From Petrosia ficiformis (lineage: Eukaryota; Porifera; Demospongiae; Haplosclerida; Petrosiidae): a stretch of 64,000 nt of DNA. A program made the position numbers and the translations under genes. The first letter of the stretch is position 1. Every line of letters begins with the position of its first letter. The stretch covers positions 3,480,827 through 3,544,826 of the forward strand of contig OX345646.1 in NCBI GenBank assembly GCA_947044365.1, read 5' to 3'. Below, piece by piece: positions 34,697 to 47,108 of the stretch. The notes beneath the pieces were generated by a model, which saw nothing but the letters and a program-made list of their open reading frames with translations, did not search any database and had not been told where the DNA came from.

Positions 34697-35376
34697 CAGT
34701 AGAAGTCATAAAAAAGTTAACGTTTCGTAATCGTTCTACGATCGTTTTACAGCTCCATTCGTTGCAAATTACGGTTGCAATCGTTTTAAAAAAAGAATCT
34801 GATCATTCGCATTAATAATTTACTTGGGCGTTTCTGTTTTGCCTAAAAATATGTGGGGGGGAGCGTTTAACATATTATTCTTTTCACCTCCATAACTCTC
34901 GTATTTTATGAGACTGAAGATTCTAACTTTCTTTGCTGAACAGAAGAGATGTTAACAAAGCCAATGATGTCAAACTTATGCTTCGTTATCACCAGGAAGA
35001 GTCCAAGGCGAGCGCTTGAAAGTATAGTGGTACCACGGGCAATGCCCACCTCTGTACAACCTTGTATAACTTAGCAATGACTTTTAACTCACATATTTAG
35101 ACAGAAGACCTTCTAAGAAAGCCACAGATACCAAACTCATGCTCCGTTAGCTGCAAGAAAGCAGCAAGGCGAGCGTTTGAAAGTGTAAGTAGTCACCATA
35201 TTTGGCGTTCATGTGATTTCTTGTTGAAACGCGCATTCGCAAAGATTTCTTTAACGTTTTTAAATCGTAAAAACGATTAGAAATCGTAAAAACGATTAGA
35301 AATCGTAAAAACGGAACGAATCAGAGAACGATGGTAAAACGATTACGAAACGTTAACTTTTTTATGACCTCTACTG
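34697..35376. mobile_element. Tc1/mariner-like MITE in an intron of copy B
   Basis: A 680-bp element with inverted ends CAGTAGAAGTCATAAAAAAG and, at the right, the complement of CAGTAGAGGTCATAAAAAAG, both continuing into GTTAACGTTTCGTAATCGTT. It is flanked by TA on both sides. Copy A intron units have the uninterrupted target. Inside are 19-bp repeats (AAATCGTAAAAACGATTAG) near 35,262-35,299 and a middle part shared with the piggyBac-like MITEs. A half copy lies at 48,551-48,739. Confidence 0.9.
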
Positions 35377-35434
35377 TATTACATTGATTACACATATTTG
35401 TAGTTTGTTTAATAATTATGAAACAAATCATTAC

Positions 35435-35533
35435 CTTATTAGGTATATTTGTCTGTGCACCAGCCATTATAAGCAGACGAACCACTTCAACTTTATTCTC
35501 AGCTACTGCTAGATGAAGAGGTGTACGTCCAAA
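35435..35533 (-). CDS. Ankyrin repeat exon, type B (copy B)
   Basis: A 99-nt phase 0-0 exon starting FGRTPLHLAVAENKVEV and ending AQTNIPNK, a near-consensus ankyrin repeat. Acceptor TGACAT..CAG type (TATGTCAG) and donor AAG|GTAATG. Confidence 0.88.
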
Positions 35534-36528
35534 CTGACATAGAAAGACAAAATAAATAGTCATAATAATTACAATAGTACTTAATGATTATAACATAAAA
35601 CTTTGTGACCTTAACTATAATTAGTTAATTATAACTTTGGGTACAATTTCCACATGTATATGAAATCTTGGTTGATATTACATATAATTTGTATATTCAT
35701 TTATAGTATTCATGTATTATTATATTAGTTGAGAATTAATTAATGGATTATCACTATTAGAAGACAACAAATAAATTAATAAACCAAACTTAACAAGTGT
35801 TATTATAACTATTAGAAGAATTAATTAACTAACTTAATTGAAGCTGAGGAAGAGCATTATTTTGAAATGATGGCGAGGATTTATAGAGTGTGTAAATTAG
35901 AAAAAATCAAGAAATGGTAGAAATTATAGTAGTCTAGGTACATGTATTATGAAACATCAGAATGTTTCTTATGAAGGTAAATACTATGTGGATAGATGTA
36001 TATCAACTCATTAGATATCACATAGTAGATTTGTACACATGTATGTACATTATAAGAATTAGTGATCACTGACAAATTACAAGCAGTTAGATGGCTGTCT
36101 ATCTCATCACACCAGAAGTCACCTGACAATTTTATTGTACGTACATGATAACAGTATGTTGTCATAGCAACTAGTCTGTGAGTACTAGTTTTGTTTCATT
36201 ATGGGATAACATATGAGACATAATTATATCTACATAACAGTTAGTGACAAAATTACTTTGCTTTGGATTGATATATGGTAATCTAGTACTGTACTCTATC
36301 TAACATTCATATAATACTCAACTACAGGACATTATAAACTGTGTGTCTACTGTACAAAGGAGAATTATGTTGTTCAAATGAACATGACAATGTAGATAAT
36401 GACTGTATTTATACATATGAAGCCATACTGTGAACTAAATGTGGTTCACAATATATACATGATGATTCAATGAACCGTTAACTGTTCATTATCATTGTTT
36501 GCTTAATGTAAAAAAAATTAATCATTAC

Positions 36529-36627
36529 CTTGTCAAGAGAGTCTAAGTTAGCATTAGCATCAATTAATATACGAGCCACCTGAACATTATTGTAAAATGC
36601 AGCTATATGAAGAGGAGTCCATCTAAG
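36529..36627 (-). CDS. Ankyrin repeat exon, type A (copy B)
   Basis: A 99-nt phase 0-0 exon starting LRWTPLHIAAFYNN and ending ANLDSLDK. It is the only type A repeat in copy B, against three in copy A. Confidence 0.88.
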
Positions 36628-37094
36628 CTGATATTGAAAGTCAAATAAATAGTACAGTAAAAAACCAATGTGATACAAAATGTTTGTGATATTATAATTA
36701 TAATAGTTAGTTAAACATAACTCTGCATACATGTTACACATGAATAGGATATCTTACTTGATATTTCATATAGTTGACTTAATTGTAGTATTAGTTGAGG
36801 AGTACTGAAGTATCACTATTATATTAAATTAATCAACCAACTTAATAGTTTGAAATAATGGTGAGGGTTTATAGTTTATAAACGTTATACTATCATGTCA
36901 TCACAAATGTGGATATTCTCTGAGATTAGTATGAAATTTGCCTTAATACTATGATCTTTGACTATCACCTTTTCTCAGATATTTGGCAAGTGGATGGCTG
37001 AGGATGTGACTAGGAGATATGTCCTATATTACCTACATGTAAGTCTAGTTACACACTTGCTTTTGACAGATATACCGTGTATATATATATAATA

Positions 37095-37126
<32 letters not shown>

Positions 37127-37253
37127 ACATGGCTTCGAGGTGTATATCAGCAATATCAGACCTGAACCCCGAGATAGCAGCCAGAGGCGAAGCCGAGGGC
37201 TGCTATTGAGTGGTGAAGGGTTGATATTGCTGATACACACCAAGAAGCCATGC
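37127..37253. mobile_element. Short palindromic foldback element (copy B)
   Basis: Same element and place as 10,018-10,143; arms ATGGCTTCGAGGTGTATATC and its near complement. Confidence 0.7.
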
Positions 37254-38250
37254 TATATATATTATATTCTATACCTAACATGTACATCAATGTTACCTGA
37301 CATCTACAGTTCTACGCTCCTTTTTCCAAATCTTTTCAATTTACAAATTGACTGCGCATGCTCAGACTGATGCAATCTATTATGAATATCATTATAGGTC
37401 TTATTTCAGCCCTGTGGTTTCATATCCACATGTGGTTGGGTGTATATCGCGTATAAAACACCTGTTCGTAACTTTGATGTGACTGTTCGCTGTGGTATAT
37501 ATATATATTATATATACATGTACGTAAGTAAATTATATGTATGTACATTACTATTTTACTCTGTATCGGTATAATAGGTTCGTATTTAAGTACCCTGATA
37601 AGAAAAGACTTAAGTTTTGTAATTAGCAAATAGCCCTTTTTTGAGCATTTGCAATTTCAAATATTCACAAATGCTACTTACTATACCACCCACTATCAAT
37701 CCAAACAAAATCATGCATTTAGTTGTTTAGTCAACATAATATATAGAGTTCATTTTTGAAAGCAGTATGAAGGGTCACCATATCTTCATTTGTTTACCTT
37801 TGCCTTTTCTAATTCCTCTAAATCACTTAGTACAAACAGATTCACATTTATCAACAAATGACTTCACTAATTAAATTATTGCTGAATCAATGGCAGAAGA
37901 TAGGACACTCAAATATTGTGTTCCCATTGAACAGAATCTGTCCTAATTCAAGTAATGATACAATCACATCATGTGTATTCACATGCTTTCCTACAACACC
38001 TTCATTTACAATACTTTAGTGATTTTTGTTTTCATGAATGGCATTATTCACAACAAAATATAATTATGGAGAAAAAGTATCTCTAGGTTTGGTTTTAGGA
38101 TGGTGTGGTGTACGACATTCAGTAATCTGGCATGGCTGACTTTCTTATGCCTCAAACACAACAGTTTATTACAATTATTATTTTGATTATGTACTCTGCT
38201 TTTTTGAAAGGTTGTAATTGAATTATAAGAATATATTTCAACAGCTAGAA

Positions 38251-38441
38251 CCACTATTAGTTCCAGTTTTTACGTAAGCTTAGCATACATAGAAACTGGA
38301 ACTAATGAGCTACAAGCAGTCAAGCAGCTTTCTTCCTGCTGCTCTAGTACTCATTTCATTACACACCACACCCACTAATTGACTGCGTGCCTGGGAATGA
38401 TGCAATATCCATAAGGTGGAACTTTAGCGGATACGGGTTTC
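38251..38441. mobile_element. Insertion unique to copy B, with terminal hairpin
   Basis: It replaces the few bases seen in copy A near 11,140. It starts with the hairpin ATTAGTTCCAGTTT...AAACTGGAACTAAT, followed by a GC-richer part related to 51,370-51,500 (CACACCCA..AATTGACTG..GGGAATGAT). Its class is unknown. Confidence 0.6.
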
Positions 38442-39657
38442 AATAATTAACAATACTTCCTGTTATTCATGATATTTATTACTTTACACGTTTTCCACCA
38501 CAAATAATTGATTATTGGAATCTTTGTTCTGTTCGCCATGCTTGAACCAAGGAAGTTGGACTGTCAGCAACCACAAAAATGTGATTTCTGTTAGCAGGAG
38601 CACATGATGAAAAAAGTAAGCAGTTTATAGTGAGCTGAAATGTATAGGAGTATTCAGGTACACATCGCTCTGTTCTAATACAACGTTTGCCCTCCATATT
38701 TCACTTGAAGGGAGTGAAGGTGTCTGTCTACCATTTGTTCAATCTATTTTGTTGAGAGGTTGTCGCAAAGAGTGGGAATTCCATTGTTTGTACATGTAGC
38801 AGCCATTGTTACTACAGTGAAAATACAAAATTAAATAGAAAAGTGGCCTGAACACTTTGTAGCCCTAATGCATTTATGTCTAATTTCAGATGTATGTGAT
38901 CCATCATGCTCGAGAAAAATGTACCTAAATGTTCAATTTCCAGCTTTTTGTGATTTGGCTTATAAGTATTGGACAGCTGCGAAATTTTAGCTGAAAGAAT
39001 TTCTTCCGAAGATCTGTTTAAAGGAATAGTTATCTTGTATGTAGCTGTAATATTTTCTTGTAAAACAATAGTAACTAAAAAAAGTCATGAATATAATTAC
39101 CGAGCTAGAGTGCCACCTTAACTGTGTATAGAATATATTATATATATATACATGTATATATATATATAATTATATTAAATGCCGTGGAAAGCAATTGTAA
39201 AGATGGACCTGTGGGCTATAAAACTTCCTAGTGAAATGATATATTATGTGATCATCCATTCAATAAGGTACAAGTCATCTCATAACAAAACCATACATAT
39301 ATATTATGTAGCATATGACTCGAAGGTAAAAACAACCCTTCATGATTTTGTCATGGGATGTTTTGTCAAGTCAAGTACATTTAAACACTATTCAGTCATT
39401 TTGTACAGGAAACATATAAAATACATTAGTCAAGAAGCCTAATGATACCAAATTTCATTGAATTTCTGTATAAAATGACTGAATATGTATTCTGTGAGGA
39501 ATTGTACCTTTTCACATGAGCAATGGAATTTATTATTTTTTAAAATGAATTTCTTACACTATATATCACTCATTTTATTGATACTGGAAATCATATAATA
39601 CTACAAATTATACTTGTTAGTCATGTTATAATTTAATTCATCTTGATGTATACTCAC

Positions 39658-39750
39658 CTCATTAGTAGTATTAACATCTGCTCCATCAGTAATCAAATCT
39701 TTTATTTTCTGAATATTTCCCTTCCGCACTGCCTGATATAACTGTAAATT
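39658..39750 (-). CDS. First ankyrin-like exon (copy B)
   Basis: A 93-nt phase 0-0 exon, acceptor CTTTAG and donor GAG|GTGAGT. It starts NLQLYQAVRKGNIQKIK and ends DGADVNTTNE, a capping ankyrin repeat. Against copy A it has one extra codon and many amino-acid changes, although flanking introns are very similar. Confidence 0.84.
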
Positions 39751-40315
39751 CTAAAGTAATTAGAAATAGTATAATATAAAATATGTTTTATTATAAATTA
39801 TAATTCTCACTAATAAATTGATAACAAAACTGATCATAAACTTGTTATAATTAATAAAATATCTCAAGTTAGTACATTTGTATACTCTATTACATGAATA
39901 TATGTAATGTATTATTAGTTTAGTACTGGTGAGGAATTCAATTACCTGACTTTAAGTATAGTACAAATGTACAATATTATCAAACTATTATCCTATATCA
40001 TGAGTCACATGATATAACAAAGTACTAATTAATTTCTATGATTATGAGTTAATCATAGTCAATAGAAGTGTGGTCATTGTTCAAATACTCATTTGCTCTT
40101 TTCATTCAGTAGCTTAATTTCAATATCTTTCTATTATTATACATGTATATAATCAAGTTACATTCCTAAAATGTACAATACTAGTGAAGAAAAGGATCCA
40201 TCCACACATAATCTTACTTAAAACAGGATCCATTATCAGTGATCAGTACTAATAATAATTATTATGTAAACAAATTTCACAGACACATGTATTATGTACA
40301 TGTATACTGACATAC

Positions 40316-40387
40316 CAATTCCTGTTGCCGGTGCCAATCCATTTGTAGTGGTTTTCCAGTATGTTGAATTTCAGTATTATCAAATAT
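40316..40387 (-). CDS. N-terminal exon with likely start codon (copy B)
   Basis: A 72-nt exon with the same splice sites as copy A. ATG at 40,340-40,342 gives MDWHRQQEL before the first ankyrin exon. Using this start, exons 40,342 to 28,981 join without a stop to about 992 residues. Confidence 0.6.
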
Positions 40388-41175
40388 CTAGACAATTAGT
40401 AAGTAAATAATGAGATAGTAACAATTTATGTATTTATTTCACAGGTTTCTGAATAATATCAGGAGTATATGATAGTAATGGAGTATTTAACAGGAACATT
40501 GACACAGTTTCTACATGTAATATTCACTATTCTAAATATAAAATCATGCCACATCCTTACAACTATACTGTCATATAATATATGATGTAGTATATTGAAC
40601 ATTACATGAAGAAGTACACATACGTAAATTTTATAAGTTCCGGTAATTCCATCATCATTTATATACGTGTATATTTTAATAGTTGTGGGAAATGTAATTC
40701 ATAAAATACATTTACCACAACTATATATTAAATGAAGGAAAATAGAAATCAATGGATATATTATACCAGGTATATTGGATAGTAGTGTCTTATCCCCACC
40801 TCATAATAATCATTTGAATATAATTATATTCATTACTATAACTTAATAAACAAATTAGTTTCATCGTCCTAATAATGATATTCATTGAGGAAATCCACCC
40901 AAAGGATGAGAAACTAGTAGTCTGTTGCCATAGCCACCGAATTATGTAACTAATACATGTATATATCTTGAATACTAGGGATAGTAGTATCAATATTTTA
41001 TATTAGACTATGTATTAGACTCCATCTGGGATCAGGAATGATATACTCCTCTGCTGTTTATATACACTCTTTATCATCTGGGGACTAAACCTAAAATCTT
41101 AATGAGAGCACGTTAACTTTCTGGTTTATTAGATAATAGCGTTGGAAAAAATTAAGGGATTACTAATCATACACA
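40388..41175. other. 5' flank of the copy B gene
   Basis: Nearly identical to 13,068-13,858. The promoter is presumably here, but no motif is distinctive. Confidence 0.45.
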
Positions 41176-41176
41176 A

Positions 41177-41574
41177 CCCCCGTTAATGCGGGGGTTGGAA
41201 GGGGGCGCAGCCCCCTCGCTGCTGACGAACTTAGCATTTTTTGACCCTGCCCATGCCCTCCGGTGGGTAGCTGAGGCATTTTCCTTGCTGTGAAACCTGA
41301 AATCGTGGGTGTAGCTGGTGCCAACATGCAGTGGGGTCATTTTGTTAGCCCCAGTTCCAGTCAAAAAGGGGAGAGCACTGCATTTGACTTGATCCTACGA
41401 TGCGCTTGGTGACTTTCGAGTCCCGGTAAGCAAGTTGGTGGAAGTAGTACTCCATGTCGAAAAGGAGCCAAGTTTGGGGTAGAGAAAGTGAACGGTGGCC
41501 ACATTATATGCAATAGAGTCGCCAGTGTTGGAAATGGGAAGAATTTTGAAAAACAGGCTCAGTGCTCTAAGGGT
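41177..41574. mobile_element. GC-rich piggyBac-like MITE, left end deleted (copy B)
   Basis: Copy B lacks about 220 bases that include the left TIR present in copy A. The right TIR (CAGTGCTCTAAGGG followed by TTAA) is retained. The minus-strand frame has a one-base deletion (GTCGAAAAGG against GTCGAAAAAGG). The element cannot move on its own ends. Confidence 0.82.
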
Positions 41575-42540
41575 TAATAACCATTAACATGTTCAACATA
41601 TGATGTAAGGCAACGACTATTTACATGAAAAAGTACTGTAAACATCTATCAGAATCAAATGTATTTAATATGTTGGGTCACAATTCCTTCATACTAATCA
41701 TATCATATCTAGTCTATTGGTACTGACCATTAACGTAGAGGAGGAAAAGTCATGAGACAAGCACATATGCTACTTGTATAAAGTATGCATATTAAAAGTG
41801 TGGAGTAATGTCACACTATATCATATCCAAGTGAAACTTCAGTACCTCTCACAAATCCATAAATTCTCATACTGTTAACCATAATATGAGAATAATTATT
41901 ATGATGATAGCAGGAATTATGCTGGTTGGCTATATATAGAACGATAAACTGTTCAGTTAGACTCTCAGTTCCACTTTTTGTGTAAGTAGGGGAGTTCTCC
42001 AAACTAATAAGTAATACTTTAATAATTATTATATTAGATAACTTACTTCACTCTTTTATCTTGAATTCGATACACTATCTCTGCAAAGAAGTAGTAAACG
42101 ATCTCTTCCAAATAAAGGGTGTGGCTCATCAAATTAGGTGTGGTTCCTTCATCATAAGCTCCACCTTAAAACATGGCAAGAGAAACGGAGTCAGATATCA
42201 GTTTATAAATCAATAATCCTCATTATATAAACAGGTTAGTCATTGATGGTTTGTTTGAAGCTGATAGTAACTGTATTGTATCTTGTATTCAAGTAATGAT
42301 ATTTCCAGTTCATATTTTTAAATACCTATTTTTCATTATTCAGTTTGTATTGTAGTTGGACTAGACTACTCTCATTGTAGACAGATCAGATCTTCAAAGA
42401 GGTTCATGATAAAATTAATAATTATCAATACATTTTTGTGCCATTTTGTAAAGGGAAAACTCTAGTGATAGTGTCACATAGCCAGACACATCCCACTATA
42501 CCACATGTGAGGAGAAGGGTCTGGTGAAATCCTATGTCAC

Positions 42541-43163
42541 AGTTAAGGTAGTACTAGGGAGTGGGCGGATGCGACTCCAATCAGTTTCAAAATAGAATAT
42601 TATATAATATGACTCTAACCTGGTGTAATAGCAACCTTCATATCTTCTGATCTTTATGTTTGTCTGTATGGGTGAGAGTGTCGCAAAAATCTCCATTTTT
42701 GCAATCGCAATAAGTACAAAACCAAGAAAGCCACGCCCACCAATCATGGCGTGCACAAAGTACAATGTATTTTGAGAAAACAAATAGAGCTGTTTTCTGA
42801 AAATTCATTTTACTTTTATAGTTACAAGAGGCTGAAGAAAGCTGAATTCTGTAGTTTTTCACTGAAACCATAAAATCTACCTTTCTGGGCACTATCAAAC
42901 TCCGATCTTTCTCAGAGAGCAACTACAGTTAGCCTGCCAGGGTTTCCCACCCACCGCCCCCTCCACCACCCGAAGGGTGTGTTTAGCCTTGTTTCTGAAA
43001 ATAAACTATCAGTGAAAACATTTAGGCCCAATAATTATACCCCGAGTGGGTGTGGCTTCCAAAAGATACAGAATTGAACCAGATTGTATGCAGCAGGAAG
43101 CTGACAAGACTAGACACTGATTGGAGTTTCATCTACCCCTCCCCCTAGTACAACCTTAACCAC
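42541..43163. mobile_element. TIR element with GTTAAGGT ends (copy B)
   Basis: Counterpart of 15,464-16,086, same inverted ends and internal frames. Confidence 0.73.
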
Positions 43164-43340
43164 ATGTCTATTGTATCCATGTATAACTACATGCTTGTAG
43201 GGAACAAATACATGTAGCTGTAGTGATGTTGAATTTCTGTCCCATGCATGCGTAAGTGTAAATTTAGTCCCAAATTACACCATATTACTGAAGAGTCCAA
43301 AATTGTATATTATAGATAACACGTTTTTTGGTGGGTTTAC

Positions 43341-43649
43341 ATAAAAGATGCAGGGATGTCAAAACTTAATAAGTATATGAACAAGGGTCATGGAGGACAG
43401 GAGGTTAATGTACATTTATATGTACATGTATATTGGACCCAAAACTTAACAAAACATTTCTATACAACCCTACATAAGTATATTTCATCTTTTGCTTTAT
43501 AATGGTATAGATATATATACCTGTGTACATATAGGGAGTGGTTTTATTTGTTTTGGGTCTTACGTGTACATGTGTATGTTACCTCCAGTACATCACAACC
43601 CTTGTTCACATCCTTTTTGGGTTTTCATGTCCCTACATCTTTTTTCAAA
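43341..43649. mobile_element. Foldback MITE, family 1 (copy B)
   Basis: Counterpart of 16,265-16,583, with shorter TACATGTA inserts. Confidence 0.73.
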
Positions 43650-43719
43650 ATGTATTATTCTACAACTACATGTACATGTAGTACATGTATGTTCAGGTAT
43701 AATGTTAGTAACATGACAC

Positions 43720-44123
43720 TAGGCCTGAGCCTATTATTCCCAAAACATTGCCTAATATTCTATTCTGAATTTCCCAAAATAGTATCCTATTATTCTTAAT
43801 GAATTCACTGATTATTATTTTAAAATTTCCAAAACTCACATACATGTACATGTACATTGCAAATGGTGGATTCAGTTGCACTCTTTGCTTCCTAGAGATT
43901 TCTAAAGGTTTATGGCATCTTAATCGACTCAATGGTTATCTATCTCAGAAGAACTGTAACAGCAAGATGAAGAAAAGCTGCTGTCACGGTCGGCCATTTT
44001 TCCAACATGTGCCACCATATGCCACGTGGCAATTATTTTAACCCTATTATTTCTGAAATTATTCTTATTCTGGGAAGCTCCTATTATTCTTTTAATTATT
44101 CCGGAATAATAGGCGCAGGCCTA
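43720..44123. mobile_element. hAT-like MITE with perfect 8-bp duplication (copy B)
   Basis: Ends TAGGCCTGAG and CAGGCCTA (the latter at the right), flanked on both sides by CATGACAC. Counterpart of 16,649-17,052. Confidence 0.87.
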
Positions 44124-44389
44124 CATGACACTTGGTAAACCACACCCACTAATTATACCTATTTCTATCAAACATACAACTTTAACTACACACCTTAATT
44201 CTCATTTATAGAAACAAGTAATGAAAAGGATGGAGGTTCTTTTCCAAACCAGACTCCAAAAAATGAAGAAATTTATTACCATAGAAATGGTAGGTTTGAT
44301 AATGTCATGTACATACATGTACATGTATGTTAATACAGGTATGTGCATTGTGTGTACATGTATACATGTAATTGTGTTGTTTAGTTAAC

Positions 44390-44850
44390 CCTTTACACTC
44401 CATAATTAAACTGGACATTTTCTTTACATTCCCAAATTAATTTTCAAGGAATATGGAAATAAGAAAGCTATAGATGGAAAATTAATGCTTAGCTATCAGC
44501 AGGAAGATAGCAAGATGAGTGCTTGAAAGTTTAGTAGTCCAAAGAGCAATATCCACACCTTTACTTACCTGTATAACTTCCACATTTTACACAACACAGC
44601 CTTCTAACTGACGTTTTTAAACAGAGCACCTGTTAACAAAGTCATAGATACTAAATACATGGTTTGTTAGTTGGAGGAAAGCAGCAAGACGAGTGTTTGA
44701 AAGTGCAGTGGTCAATGCCAACACCAGCAGTTGGTGTCTTTGTCAATTTGATCACTTATTACTTTGGATTGGTTACTTGTATAGCTTCGATTTAAAGCAC
44801 ATTTAGTGCACTGTCTTGAGTAAAAATTTGGTTTAAAAATGTATCAAAGG
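44390..44850. mobile_element. PiggyBac-like MITE, partial (copy B)
   Basis: Counterpart of 17,308-17,847, starting CCCTTTACACTCCATAATTA after TTAA. About 100 bases of the copy A interior are missing after AAGGAATATG. Confidence 0.7.
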
Positions 44851-45603
44851 ACTGGTATTGTCACTGGAAATCAAACTCCAGAGTCCAGGCTAAAGACTTC
44901 AGCCACCAGTACTCACACCACTGAGGTTTAAGAGGATTGTGAAGTGCTGATGATTGTGTGGTTGTCATAGCTCAGTGGTGTGAGCACTGGTGGCTGACAT
45001 CAGTGGCTCTGGGTTGGATTACTAGTGACAACCAGCATTTTTCACTTTCCTCTTTCAACCTTCATAATTACAATGTAGCATTTATAATATACATGTAACT
45101 CTATATGATTATGAATGTACATGTACATGTACATGCATGTGTATGTACATGGGTGTATGTACTAGGGCTGAGAGTAAGGCTCAACTTCCTTTGAACCCAC
45201 TATATGATTAACAACCATACAATTGTACCAATATGTGTATGAGCAAACACTAAAGTGGCTGTGACAGCAGCCTTAAATCATCCTTAAACCTTTTCATAAG
45301 CCAAAGAGAGTTATACATGTTTCCACATGGAGTAAAGAACTACATACAAAGTTGGACAGAGCCTTAAGCTCCTGAAATATCAACTTTGTTTACATCTGAA
45401 TTCTTCTAAGAGAATCTAACAATATTTTATTGTATTATTATACATTCACAGAAACGTGTGATGAATACATAAAACACAATAAGGAACCTTTATTGAACAG
45501 AGGTCAGTGGCACTTTATGTAACTACATACATGTACATTCACAGAGGGTGGGGTTTAAGTTTCGTATTTGTAGTGTGATTGTACATGTACATGTAGTATG
45601 GAC

Positions 45604-46298
45604 TAGAGCTGTGTACTGGCACCGATATTTCGATATTTTACCCGATAGCGAAAAATTAAAACAATAACTGTGTTTGATAGGGAGAATATTGATTATTGAT
45701 AGCATACAACACCCACACCACGTTTCTTGTGCGCGTGCACAAATTGATAGCAGTTGGGATTGTCTTGATCAGTGGAATCACCAAGTACTAGTGCCAGCTC
45801 GACTTTGAGTAACAAAACATCTATGCCCATTGGTAAAACATCTAAAGCATGGTAGTACTTTAGTACAAAAGATGATCCTAAGTCCCAAAAAGCCATGTGT
45901 TCTTTGTGTGAAAAAGAACTCGTGCGCTTGGGTGGAACTACTTACCTTATGGCCTGTGAGTATCTGTGTAACAGCCACATCAGTGCCATCAGAGCAGTTG
46001 TTTAGTACTGCTTGAAACGTTGTTAATAACAAATGAGGTGCCTTATTCCCTGAAAATGTTGAGAAATTGTCATTTCTTCGTAATAACATACTAAAGCTTA
46101 ATTTTGAATATGAATGTACATGTACGAGTGATGATAATTGAACTTTTATTTTTATATTAAAATTAATAAGTCTTCTCTATGTTAAAATTTATTTTTTTTG
46201 GTGTTATCATAAACTCTTGTGGTTGTGGCAAAACCGGTATATCGGTAATATCAACTATGGCAATAACCAATAAAAATCATGCAAGGTGCACAGCTTTA
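45604..46298 (+). mobile_element. Internally deleted hAT element with BED finger and dimerisation relic (copy B)
   Basis: Ends TAGAGCTGTGTAC and the complement of TAAAGCTGTGCACC, flanked by GTATGGAC and GTATGTAC (8 bp, one mismatch). A BED-finger piece (YFSTKDDPKSQKAMCSLCEK-like text, GGTTYL) lies at about 45,858-45,957. From 45,969 the plus strand reads VTATSVPSEQLFSTA, then after stops NVVNN, GALFPENVEKLSFLRNN. This is the classic hAT C-terminal dimerisation signature (A..SVPSER.FS.AG..V...R..L.PE.VE.L.FL..N). The transposase core between the two is missing. It is a non-autonomous relic, absent in part from copy A. Confidence 0.88.
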
Positions 46299-46460
46299 GT
46301 ATGTACTGTAACATATATCACTCTTAACATTGCATTAAAATGGTAAACTTTTAATTAACATTTTAATTGTTATTAATTAATCCTGGAATATGGTATAGTT
46401 AACAAGCCAAACAGCCAAGCAAACAGCAAACCCCACCCTCTGTGAATGTACATGTATGTA

Positions 46461-46672
46461 CAGTATATGTTAATAAAATGTCACCATACAGTAACAGTAA
46501 TTACCTTAGTTCTACTGTCAGTATAGTATAGTAATTACTGTCTCACTACTGTGGTGTTCAATTGACAAGTATACCAATTACTGTCAAAACTACTGTTGAA
46601 CTACTGTAGTGTGGAAATGAAACTACTGAGTAATTACTGTATTGTATGGTGACTTTTTATTGACATATACTG
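46461..46672. mobile_element. Tc1/mariner-like MITE, 212 bp, with empty site in copy A
   Basis: Inverted ends CAGTATATGTTAATAAAATG and CAGTATATGTCAATAAAAAG (right end complemented), flanked by TA at 46,459-46,460 and 46,673-46,674. Copy A near 19,562 has the same flank with a single TA (TGTATGTAGTTAC), and copy C near 52,920 also lacks it. The insertion is therefore younger than the duplication. Confidence 0.93.
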
Positions 46673-47038
46673 TAGTTCCATATATTGCCACTGACCTCTG
46701 TTCAATAAAGGTTCCTTATTGTGTTTTATGTATTCATCACACGTTTCTGTGAATGTATAATAACACAATAAAATATTGTTATAACAAAACGTTTTGGCCA
46801 AAGACATTTATCAGCTTATTCTAAATCCTTTGGGATTAAGCTTCTTGATATGCATATACGTAGTTATATGTACATGTATATTCATGACTTTCATTTATGT
46901 ACATGTGTACATGTGTATGTACAGATTGGTATTCATTATGTACATGTATGTATATGTATAATATTACTAAGATTATGAAAATGTGACTTATCATTAAATA
47001 ACTAGTTTTGGAGATAGGAGGGCTGAATTCACAGGTAA

Positions 47039-47108
47039 GGCAAAAGTCAAACCCACGATCCTGGCTTGCTAGGCCATTGTTCTACTAACTAAGCCATGGG
47101 GACTCAGG
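47039..47108 (-). repeat. tRNA-like sequence (copy B)
   Basis: Counterpart of 19,921-19,990, nearly identical. Confidence 0.58.

Larger units (their letters stand above)
36630..39657 (-). other. Long intron of copy B, with repeats
   Basis: It contains a (TA)n run near 37,082-37,118, the palindromic element 37,127-37,253, the unique insertion at 38,251-38,441, and TATATA palindromes near 39,135-39,165. Confidence 0.65.
45420..46790. mobile_element. Large foldback element with nested insertions (copy B)
   Basis: The arms are at 45,420-45,568 and about 46,430-46,790. The second arm is split by the MITE at 46,461-46,672, and the loop holds the hAT element 45,604-46,298. Confidence 0.75.
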
